In this document: piece by piece, positions 1-12,000 of the stretch
Position numbering within the stretch: position 1 is the first letter of the stretch
How the letters are laid out: the number at the start of each line of letters is the position of its first letter
NCBI GenBank assembly: GCA_029964075.1
Contig: CM057142.1
Location: forward strand, 35,838,392-35,902,391
DNA length: 64,000 nt
Direction: 5' to 3'
From: Patiria pectinifera
Lineage: Eukaryota; Echinodermata; Asteroidea; Valvatida; Asterinidae
The notes under the pieces: generated by a model
The model's input: only the letters and a program-made list of their open reading frames with translations
What the model was told of the DNA's origin: nothing
Database searches by the model: none
Program-made: the position numbers and the translations under genes

Positions 1-3000
1 AATGTACTTACTTGGTTGCACCCTGTGCACCCTTGGTGATAGTGGAGGGGAGGGGGAGGGGCTTAGACTCAATTAACACCATGGGGTTTAATGCTGCCAA
101 GACAAGGCGATACCAGCTGCCCAAGTTCAGACCTGATATCGACCACCTCGCATTTTGTGGGCCATGAACTTGAGGGTTTGTTATGAAGAAGGGTGGAAGC
201 CGTGATCAGTACTGCAACATTTGTAGTACTGTACATCAGTACTGCAGTATTTGTGTGAAATTTAGAAGAAACTAGTCCCTAATGTTGCTCTATTTCGCAA
301 GGGAACGTGGGCATATTTTTTTCCGAAATGGGGATGGGCTACAGGACTACTTTCAAGTAGAGGGGATTGTCTTTGGATGGAATTTTCGTAATCTAGAGAA
401 GTGGCGGTATTTTTTTTATACCTACCTGTCGTCAGCGGCGCTCTTCCCCTGAGTAGTCTGGTTCTAGATTCATCAGGAATAGTCAGAATCTTTTGATCTG
501 GGAACCAGACTACTCAGGGGAAGGGCGCCGCTGACGGCAGGTACGTAAAACAAAAATTAAAAAATTAAAAAATTCCAAAAAAAAAAGGAAACTTCCCCCC
601 CCAAAAAAAAAAAAATCCCCCCCCCAAAAAATGTTGGGACTAACGGGCTTTCGTTCTAAATGCCTATAATTTAAAATTCTTGTTTAATGTACTCAGAACT
701 CTCACATGCATTTAAGCTACACAGAAAAATGATGATCAACATGCCATCTTTAATCTTCCTTTCAGTTTTTGGTGGGTTGACCATTGACTTTTCGAATAAT
801 TCTCACCCAAAAAGACACCTATTTTTCCCAAAACGGAAAGTAGCCATCTTGAAAAACGATCCCTTTACAACATGGCAAATAGCGGCGCTTTCGAGCCCTG
901 GCCCAGATTGCGATATCTCTTCAATTCCCCAATTTTGTGGCTCTCAGAACTCTCTAAAATAGAATATTTTGTTTCTCTCAGAACTCTCTAAAATAGAATA
1001 TTTTGAAAGTATAACTTTTATTCATGCGCCCGGCGGATGGGTTTAAGCATATTTACAGGTGTGCAACTCTATATCGTGTCCAGTCACTTATCAGCATTCT
1101 GAACATGATTGTCATTTAGCGGTGTTTGTATGCAACGCCGAGGTCCCAGTGATAATCCTTGCGGTATATGTATTTAACGAAAATCGTGTGGTCGTGGGCA
1201 CACTTTGTGAAGTTTACCATAACCCATTGAGGCTTTGACAACGCATTGTACTATTGGGGTTTTTTTCCGGACGTATTAAGAGCTAAAATAATATATAATC
1301 TGGCTGAATATTATTATCAACGAAACTGCATACTTATGATTAATCTAAACATTTCACAAATATCTTTATAACTTTACCATAAGGCTTGATACAAAACTGA
1401 ATATAACATAGGCTTAAAGCTTAAACGTGTATTAAAAAAGAGAGTTCAAACAAGTACACTATTATTGAACAAAGCTTATCCCCTTTAAAAGTTAAACAAG
1501 ATTTAAATCGTAACTAATACAACTAATATGTTAGTATAATGTCTGCTGCTGCACATACAGGGTTATCAACGTTGAAACATTCGAGCCACAATGGAGTCTA
1601 TTTATTGGAGGCTACTTATTTACAATTCCATGAAAGAGTACAATTAGTTCATGTGTTTTTGCAATTCCACAAGCGAGAAAAATCTTAAAATACAGGCTCA
1701 TCGTTTCTAGGATAAGTATGAATGGCTTGGGCGAACACAACACGGTGATACTACGACCAACGATTCAAGAAATCAAGGTATTAAGTCTACCAAATACTCT
1801 TTTTTTACCAAAGACGGGCGGACAAACTTGAACGTGAGTTCCCGCAATATATCCATCTAGAAATTTCTGATTGAATATTTTTTTTAATAATTGAAATCTA
1901 TTACTTTTTTTAATAATCAATCAAACATTTTTTTTTATAATTGAAATGGTAGGATGTGACTTGTATCATACTGATGTCAGAGCACTACACCGATTGTTTC
2001 CCCCCCCCCCATCAGTGCGCAGGGGAAACTTTCAAATGCAGGGTATTTAAATTGTTGCCATGTCCTTTTCTTGTAACGTGAGTTACCGATAAAAAAAAGT
2101 ATTGCCAAACCAACAGGATGTTATTTTGATTGCCGTTTTGGTAGCTTAGTCACTTAATTGCAAGGGACTTCTGTGAGAAAAACCTACCCTTAATGCTTTG
2201 ACTTTATAAAATAATAGCAAAGAGTAGACGGAAAACCCTATCCAAATAAAACGTGAATTATCATGGAATTACCCACATCGAATTCCAAGGAGTGAAACTA
2301 GGGAATAGATTTAGAGTGAAAACCGATCAAAGATTGAAATAAAGGCCTATGTAGTTTGAACAGGAGTCACTTCTGCCATAACTCAATCTTTTCGAAGGCC
2401 TATATTTCACGATTTCAGATCGCCATTTTTTTAATCATAAGCGTAATGTAATTTCATCTATGTGTATTCCGTTGTCTGAAGTCCTCCTGCGCTAGGTGTA
2501 TATATTTTGACAATGAACCTCTTATTTGAAATGTCTCTGAATTTAAGTAATACAACTGAAAATAAGTCTGTGTAAACAAGTGCAAATATTTTACCTTAAA
2601 TTTCAATATTCATTAAACTATTATGGATTTAATTCACCGGGGAAAAAGTGGCTCGTGAACTATAATTCAGAGAAGCTGCTTAAGACCAATCTGCATGAAC
2701 ACGGATATATAATGGATGATAGACAATTCAATCAGTACAAATAGCCGATTACAATATTTACACCATGGATGACCTTATTTGTTTGGGAGAATCATTTGGT
2801 TCAAGAATGAAATAAACACTACGAATGAACACCAAATCCTGACCTTATTCCGAAGTGTAAATGACTGCCCACTATAAAACGCATTTCTGTCGAAGCTGCT
2901 CGGGCCGCAGCTTACTAACTTATTGCCGATACAAACTACAATAGGTTTCTTACTACATTTATGGATCGAAAGGAAGAAAAACTAAAAACATTTTGACATG

Positions 3001-3062
3001 TTGCCCTAGCCCTCTCATCAGCACTTACGTGAACACACTTTGCTAACGTGACGGTGTCTGGC
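1..3062. other. 3' flank of the receptor kinase gene; no gene seen
   Basis: Apart from one palindromic element at 419-546, this stretch holds only AT-rich sequence with poly-A/poly-C runs (for example 575-630 and 2000-2010). The short open frames here have no recognisable domain and no convincing splice context. It presumably includes the 3' untranslated region of the minus-strand receptor kinase that ends at 3063. Confidence 0.6.
419..546. repeat. Short palindromic element (MITE-like)
   Basis: Two near-perfect inverted arms of about 45 bp (419-463 and 500-546) enclose a 36-bp centre. The centre plus the inner TAGTCTGGTTC arm matches a stretch at about 56,925-56,970 inside the compound foldback, so both belong to one dispersed family. 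No coding capacity. Confidence 0.75.
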
Positions 3063-6000
3063 TTAATTGTCGTCGAGCTCCAATCGAACCACGTTTTCAT
3101 ATATTTTTCGATCCACGGCCATGTAGGTCTGGGTAAAAGCGAAATATGAAAATGTGTTAATGATATGATATCATATACATGTATCATAAAAGTCATCGGT
3201 ATCAGTAGTGGGTCGTGGGGGGAGTGGGTTAACTCCCCTCCCCCTCGGGGTCACAAAAAAAGGGAGGGGGAGGAGACAAAAAAAAATTCCCGGGGGTAAA
3301 GGATATCAGGTTCTTCAATCGATTAGAGATGATCAATATGGTTAAAGAGGTAGGATAATGTAAGCTTTTGAAACACAAGAAGTGTGCAAAACTGAATGAA
3401 GAAATGCATTAACACCGTGTGCTTCATTTAACGTCAACACTCGCTGTTTCTGATGAAAAGTACTTTTGTGAATTAACTTTGAACTCACATGTTCTAGTTT
3501 ATTTGCATCCATCTTACTCAAGATGGATACCAGGTCAGTAAACGAAGGTCTTTTGTTCGGATCGTCGTTCCAGCACAGGATCATCACGTTGTATCTGTGT
3601 GATAAAAGAATTTAAAAAAAAAATAATTCTAAACATGTTTTATGTTAGGGGCACCCTATTTTATAACCATGTCATTTGTCGACAGGAAGAGTTCAAACCT
3701 CCAATCACTGGGTATATGTAACGAAAAAAAGATGAATAGAAATTATGACATTAGTGGACGAATTGACGTTGTTGCCTTTGGGAGAAATAGGAATGTTTTG
3801 TATGGCTTCAAAATGCTTCTAAATGGTAATAAAATGATTATTTCGATACTCAATGGAGGCTTGATCGGACTTGTTAGATTTGATTAAATATTTACCTACT
3901 TGCAATACAATTTTCCGTTGTAGTCTTTAAACACGTTTATTCCGGTGGTCCCTTTTGTACTATGAAACTAATTAATTTTCAAGAAGATGGGTTCCCCCAT
4001 AGTGACACCATTATAACACTCACCTACAGATTCTGTATTCATTGGCCGAGAGCGAATCACATGATATTCGCTTTTTTGGCTATCTTGCTGCTCAGCCAAA
4101 ATAAAAAGACTATATGCATGGCATTTTTTTTATTTTTTTATTTTTTTTTTTAGATACATACGGGTGTGCGCGTTGCGCGTAGCGCATATTGTTCCCAAAG
4201 CGCAGCTAGCGCTACAGAGCTGGGTTCAAACATTTCGTGAAGGGGTGGTTTGAAAAAGTTCAGGTAAAATTTGCAAGTAATTTCGTAATGAAAAGGAAAT
4301 ACATTTTAATTGTATTGTATTAAATTAAACAGTTATCTCTTAAAATCAAGAAGAATATGTGTGTGAGGTGTTATAAAACAAATATTGACTGATTTAACTG
4401 GTGGTGTATAAAAAAGCTAGCCCCCCCCCTTCGGTGATCCATGGAGCATTTTTTTCCCCGGCCTCCCTTTGGACAAAAGAATGCTCGATCGAAGACCTCG
4501 GGAGGCTAGTTTAACTATACCAGTCGAAGCAATCAATATATTACTCGAAGAGATGCTGAGCAAGTGCAGTACAAAAACTTGTCATTTAATGTCCTCAGTC
4601 ATAATGTGCAGTTCAGTGATAGGGCGAAATGAAAAATACTTCAACAGCATTACATTTCATCGTCACAGTTTCTTGGTTTAGACATGCGATATCCTTCCTT
4701 CAACAAGTCTGCTAAAGATCGTGCATTCTTGACATCTGGATACGGGGTTCCACCTTCAGACAGATGAAACAAACGTCACATTATGCAATTAATCCCTGTT
4801 ACTTAAACAACGAACTGACTTTATTAGTTACGCAGATATGTGATGGGATTGTGCCTTTGATGATGCAAGCATGGCATTTGGCACACAGTCGCATATTTGT
4901 ACTTTGACAAAATATAGGTAAAATGACAAGCAATGGCAGCCATTTTGAAAATGATGAACATTGATGAATAATGATGAACAAATCTGCGATGGCCCTACAG
5001 CCAAATATCTCTCTGCCAAACACCATGCTTGTATCATCAAAGAAACAACTCTCCCAAACATTTCCCCTATCTTGCCCACTAAATATACGTCTCTATTGCA
5101 TTGTTATTAATTGTTCACATGTAACTCATTTACCAATGGCATCTCCACTGGAGCAATTGCGGGTTTCATCCTTCAAGAGAAAACGAATGGAAAAGACTAC
5201 ACAGCTTCACCTAGTCGGCTAGACGATTTTTTTTAAATATAGGATATTTCAAACTCAGTGACTTATTAGTCAATCAAGTATTGACTTAGTTCTGAGTCGT
5301 AGAACGGTTGGTTGGCCACTTGTATTCAATACAAAAAGGGGAATAAAGAGAAACCACCTAAGCCACTCGTTACAATGACTTCTTTTTTAATGTAGGCCTA
5401 TATTTCAGCATGGTTTGAAACTATCAAGTGATAAATTCTAAAGCAACAAAGCGTTGTAGCCACTATAGATATTTAGTTAGATTGAATTGAAAAAAGGTAC
5501 TTACCGAGGGTTGCTATTTCCCATAACAGGATCCCAAACGACCACCTGTGGAAGAATTTAAAATTGGTCTTTCAGTTTAGGTCCTAGTAACTGTTAAATC
5601 CGTGGGCTATTTTCACAAGTTCTCTTTTCAAATAAATTAAAGTTAAATATATTGAAAGACCCGAACACAATGGGCAAGATTATTGCAAGAAAAAATCCCC
5701 ATGTCATCACAAGCGAATCTATCGAACCTTCAAACAGTCCATGCGCAATTCCTTTAACATTCCCTTACAACCACGTCATGTCGCCCTCTACAGATTTCAC
5801 CACAGTTTTTCAACCCATGTATCTCAGACGAATAGGGGTAAAAAAAATGTGCATGGCTCGATTGTGGCATAACCGATAATAACTTACACATCGCTCTGAG
5901 TAGTGTAGGTCTGGTGTCTTAAAGATTCCATTGCCAGCCAGCGGGTAGGAACACGTCTCTACGAGTATATTCAACAGAAACAACAGTTGTTTACAGGAAG

Positions 6001-9000
6001 GTTTCGAAAGTATCCATCAGGCCCCCCCCCCCTCCCGCCCCCAACCCAAACAGCTGTGTAAACACCAGCAATCGTGGACCCCCCCCCCTTGTCCCTAATC
6101 ATTATTCCTTTGTTTGTACTCTAGCTTTTGAGCAACAGTTCTCATTGGTTTTGTAGACGATTTTCAATCGTGGACGTTCGGTCAATCGTGGACGTATTGT
6201 TTGTGCCCCAATCCTTTTGTCCTAGGTCCACGATTGCCGGTGTTTACATACTCAACCCAACACACGTACCAGTACATACAACTCTTGTTTTACTATACTC
6301 TCGAGAACAATGCTTTGTGTTTCCCTTTGTCCCTGTTACATAACACTCTCCACTATGTACACAGACTTACTACAGAGGACCGTTTGCAACAAAAGACCCA
6401 ACTCCCGAGGACTGAAAGGATCTGTTGTTCTTCCTTCGTGTGTCGGTCCTCGGGGGGTTATGTGGAACATATACTAGCATGTCCTTCTTAGAAAGTTCAT
6501 ACACACAAATCATGCTTTGTATGCAAAGGACCGTCGGCCATTATTCGTGATAACCTATAACAGGACCAAACATTCGAATGGTTCCCCACAATGGTTACAA
6601 TCCCGCAACTTGCCGAACGGCGCAATATACTAACAAAAAATTGATTCATATATAAAAGAAACTCACAGTTGACGTCTGAACATAGATATCCTCTCCACGC
6701 GACAGGCCAAAATCGGAAACCTTTGCGATTAATCCTTCCCCAAGCAGAACATTTCTCGCTGCTAAATCGCGATGTATAACCTGTATCGGTACAAAAGCAT
6801 GAATGAATTCAATCGCAGAAGTTCAAAATGTCATTATTATGTTTTCATCTAAGACCATGAGAGGACGCGCAGGCCTACCCCTGATTCAGCGAGGTGTTTC
6901 ATTCCCTTGGCGACATCCACAGCAAATGTGACAAGCTGGTCTGACGTCAATGCAGCCTTAGAGTTGGACGTCGAAAAATTCGCTCTCAGATAGCTTTGCA
7001 GATCACCGTTTGGAAGATACTCTAGAGCGACGTACAGGACGTCTGAGATAAAAGCAAATAAATGTGTCAATCAGTGTTTCCAAACAATAGTAATGATGGA
7101 AATCCCTGTATTAGAAATATGAGGGTAAAAAACGTTTCAGGGAAATGTTTCCAGTATTCTTCTAACAATAATTTAATTTCGAATAATGTCACAGTCTGGG
7201 TCTCTGGGTTCTAGATATTATCTAGGAACCAATTTACTTTCAGGAAAATTGGGGGAAATTGTCAGGCATAATTAGTTCACAAAAAAGCTGCAGTTATGGT
7301 CAATACTTTTCGATAGTTGCTTATAAAGTAAGCTTAAATTTCGTGGATATTTTCAGATTACCGTCATGCTGACAAGCACCGAGCAGTGAGACCACATTTT
7401 CATGGTGGCCGATGGAGGACATGGTACGGAATTCGTCCATAAAGTCGGCACGTTCACTGGCTGAGGCTTGTCCTGAAACAAGTACAAATAATTATGTCAT
7501 CACTGTCATCATCAATAGGTATTACTTGCAATATTCGTAAATAATCAGTAAGAGAGTGTCTTTATTATTTTTGGAACATCAGTGCACATTTCCTACTGCA
7601 AAAACGCAACCAAATATAAACCATGTGTCCGGTGGCGGCATGCCGACAGGCAACCGACGGGCACCCCAAACATTATTTCAAGCATCTTTTGCATGTTATT
7701 TCGCACACATTAAATAGTATATGTAAACACTTTCAAACCATTGCTACAGGGTGAGTCCAACACAAAGCGGAACACAAACCCCCAAAATAATATTGCATAT
7801 TTAAAAAGATAATTTCATACGCTACTTTTAGATGAAAAAAATACTGAAATTGCTCAATCCGTTCAAAGAATATATATATCACCATTTATACGCAATGACT
7901 GTAAAACCTGTTTTGTCAAAAAAAAAAAAATATTATGTATTCTGACAGTTTGGAACAACAGAGAAAATGACACAGAATACTTTCAACAACTGTCAACAAC
8001 TGTAGTACACAATATCTTTATTGAAAACCCTGGTTAGGCAAACAATGTGATTTATAAAATCCACTTTTTTTAAGACGGGCCTTTAAAAGGACTCTGTTTA
8101 ATATTTTTAACTTTTAAACTGAGGTTTTAGCGCAGATGGTGTTTGAAGACAATTGTGACGACGATTCTTGAAATCGCATTATATGACGAAAGAGGTTTTA
8201 CGGTCATTGTGTTTAAATGGTGATTTCAGTATTTTTTGTCATCTAAAAGTAGCATTATAAAGTTGGCTTCCATTTATTATTATTTTTGGTGCCACATATT
8301 TTTTAAAATAATATAATATAATTTCGGGGGTTTTGGTTCCGCTCTTCTTTACGCACCCTGTAAATCAAGAGATATACATGCAGTGCCGAAGAGAACCATT
8401 TTGGTATAAAAGATGGCATGGCGTGACCAGAACATTAAATGTTATCAACATAATTATGCCACTTTGTCTATACCACATCTCGTATGAAAGATCGAAATTT
8501 ACATTTAAAAGGAGCACAGCCGATCTTTATGATTTGATAATTCAGTGTAATTTTCGTGATACGCGAATGAATTATGTCAATATTTATTTATGAAGGAATC
8601 ACAATTCTGACCACGGCCCGGGCTATGCACGTTAGGGTCATGGCATTCCACAACAGTTGATCTTAATAACATAGAAACAATGTGAAGAGGTGTGGTTCAT
8701 TTTACCTTTGAGTATCTTGATAGCAGATCGGGTCTTCTTCCCACCAACAAACACAGTCCCCAATCGGACCTCTCCAAAGTTACCACTGCCAAGGACGTGA
8801 TCATCAACACCTAGATTGCTCCACAGGATTTCCCACGTACCGGCCCAGGATGGGAGGCCAACATCCTCATAAACAGTAGATGTTTGACCCTCTGGGGTGA
8901 TCTTGTCTTCATAAGCAGTGGTTAAATTCTGTTGAAAGGAGAATATAACTACGTCGATTATTTGCAAAGATGCAGTCGAAGATGTCGGTGTTAAACTTTC

Positions 9001-12000
9001 CGTCTTTTGAAACGGACTGCATATTTTTACATTTCTTTAACACAAAAGAGGGAAAATAACCTCGTCGTATGTTTTGATATTACTGTCATCAAAATAACTA
9101 TAACAATATCCTGGGGATTACAACTCAGTTCCTTGAACCTGTTAAACCACTAAACCAAACGTAAAGAGTGGAATAACCCTTTTCTTAAAAAACAATGCGC
9201 CCAGCATAAACGAACATATATTTTCAAATAATAGCCTCACTTTTTTCTTGTACCAGCAACTGCTTCCTTGTGAACAAAATATATTTCAATCAACATAGTT
9301 TTATATCATACACCAGCAGCGTAGCCAGGATTCTCATCCTGGCGGAGGAGGAGTAGGGGCTGGATGTTAAAGGGGTTTTTTTGTGGGGGGGGCGCACAAA
9401 ATTTCATCCGTGTTGAAGAGGTAGACAGGTTTTTTTTTACACCAGACACCTGGCCTCCGGAAAATCAAAGGGGGGGAGAGACACCATCATCCCAGGGGGA
9501 CGCTATTCAAAGCCGACATCATCGTCATTGTCAGACAAAAAATGGCGCTATTCTATTTCCACGGGACGCTTAAATTAACAGTTAATAGCGAAAACCAGGG
9601 TTTTCCTGAAAACGGCCGACTGCTCCCCCCCCCCCGTCCCCGTAGCAACGCCGCTGTCATACACACCTTCTAAAATTTAAAACTGCATTTAAAACTACCT
9701 AAAACCTTGGATCTTATCTAAACGTCGCAGGATTTCGGAGTCTCAATCAAAATAATCTAATATGTATATGCCCTATGACAAAGAATGTGGGGGGGGGGAT
9801 TTATCAGACGTACCATTTCAATATCTGACGAGTTGACACCCTCAGCATTCTGTGTTCTCTGTTGAATCTTTGCCTTGACGTAACGCACAATGAAAACTGT
9901 GACCACAAGGATTAACAGCGTGCTGAGAACACTAATCACTGCAATAATAGCAGTGTTATTTCCTGTATCCGCATCTGATATGCAAATGAGAACAATTGGA
10001 GTGAGGACTGTATTAAACTGGTCCAGATCGACATAGGTAGTTGAGACCGTTATTATAAGAACACACTTTCCATTTACCTTGAACTATGACAGTAAATCTG
10101 CACGTTCCTTCGTTTCCAGATGAATCTCTGGCTGTGCATGTCACTATCGTTACCCCCTCTGCGTAAACACCACCCGATAACACCAATGCATTGCCCTCGT
10201 CTCTACACACGACAGTGTCGATAATTCCGTCAACATTATCGCTACCAGACGGTAGATCTGGTGACCATTCAACTCTAGCACTGCGTACTCCAGCATCAAG
10301 AGTTACTTCAGCATTTGATGGGCAGATGAGAATTGGAGACACGTTATCTGGCAACAAAAGTAAAATAACAAACCATTGTCATGAAGTGGTGGTCGAGTAG
10401 CGACTGGATGGAAACCTCAAATCATACCAAAGAATTGATGTACTGGCTATGCATGTACAGGAAAGGTTTCTGTTTTTAATTACCGAACAATATACCTTAA
10501 GCTGTCAAAGTGAATTGGCATATGCCTTCAATTGAGACAGGATCTGCTGCAGCTGTAAAAAATCATGTCACAGACTTTAATGCCGACTCCAAATCTGTCA
10601 ACTGACATAGTACGTGAAGGTCTGATTAATGAATTAGAAATTTACCAGCATCCTCGCTAGGCTCGGTTAATATTGTAGTGGCTAGTAGCTCTGCTGTGGT
10701 CGGTAACCCTGGAGTTGTTGGTTGTTCCGCGGTGGTTGAAAGCTCCGTGGTCGTTAGCCCCATGGTGGTTGGTAGCTCCGTGGTGGTTGGTAGCTCCGTG
10801 GTGGTTGGTAGCTCCGTGGTGGTTGGTAGCTCCGTGGTGGTTGGTTGCTCCGTGGTGGTTGGTAGCTCCGTGGTGGTTGGTAGCTCCGTGGTGGTTGGTA
10901 GCTCCGTGGTGGTTGTTAGCTCCGTGGTGGTTGGTAGCTCCGTGGTACAGTCACACCACCACCACAGGTCGATCAGTAACTCTGTGGTGGTTGATAGACA
11001 GTCACACCAGACCTCAAAAAGCGTGGTGGTTGGTAGCTCCGTGGTGGTTGGTAGCTCCGTGGTGGTTGGTAGCTCCGTGGTGGTGGGTAGCTCCGTGGTG
11101 GTTGGTAGCTCCGTGGTGGTTGGTAGCTCCGTGGTGGTTGGTAGCTCCGTGGTGGTTGGTAGCTCCGTGGTGGTAAGTAGCTCCGTGGTGGTTGGAAGCT
11201 CCGTGGTGGTTGGTAGCTCCGTGGTAGTTGGTAGCTCCGTGGTGGTTGGTAGCTCCGTGGTGGTTGGTAGCGCCGTGGTAGTTGGTAGCTCCGTGGTGGT
11301 TGGTAGCGCCGTGGTGGTTGGTAGCTCGGTGGTAGTTGGTAGCCCCGTGGTGGTTGGTAGCTCCGTGGTAGTTGGTAGCGCCGTACGCATGGTGGTTTCT
11401 GTCATGGAATGAGTACAAAAGGTACTTTTTGAGAGCTGTTTTTCAGGTCCAGTTTCGACCCGAACGTGCAACTGTGTAAAAGTCGTCGTTGCGGGCAGCA
11501 AACAAAACACAGTAAATCGTGACGTACTAAACAGGACTCGTGTATGCTACTGTGCTAAGTGTTTATTTTTTTGCTGTCTAACGTAAATATTAAGATTTTA
11601 CCGAGATTATTTGGTTCATATTTAGACATTTTACAGAATGAAAGTCAAGTACACTAGCAGTAGTGAAAAAGTGTGTTTTTTTGTAGGCAAAATGTAGGCA
11701 ATAGTTTTTAAAGACTGCCCTTTCCCATTCAAATGCCCTTTTTTCCCCAGCTGTTACCCCCCCCCCCCTAATTTGTTAATAGTGCCCTTCTTTTGTTTAC
11801 ATGTGCCCTTTTTGTTTAACATGTGCCCTTTTTTGTTTAACAAGTGCCCTTTTTAAAAATAAGCTGTGCCTTGTTTGGTTTCATTGGCCGGTACGTGTAC
11901 CTTTTGTTTACATTTCGCGCAAGTATCGCCCTGGAAAGCACCTTACATTGCCCGTAAGTGTATAATCGTGGGTTTTGAACAGGAGCAAACTTTGAAGATT

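Noticed and set aside
2936-3196. Open frame of 86 residues over the receptor's last exon
   Set aside because: The phase set by the previous exon selects a different frame, ending at 3063 with a kinase-tail-like sequence.
10678-11412. Long plus-strand open frame (Val/Gly/Ser repeats) opposite the stalk exon
   Set aside because: It is the antisense reading of the 18-bp minisatellite; the minus-strand frame is tied to splice sites of matching phase and to the receptor.
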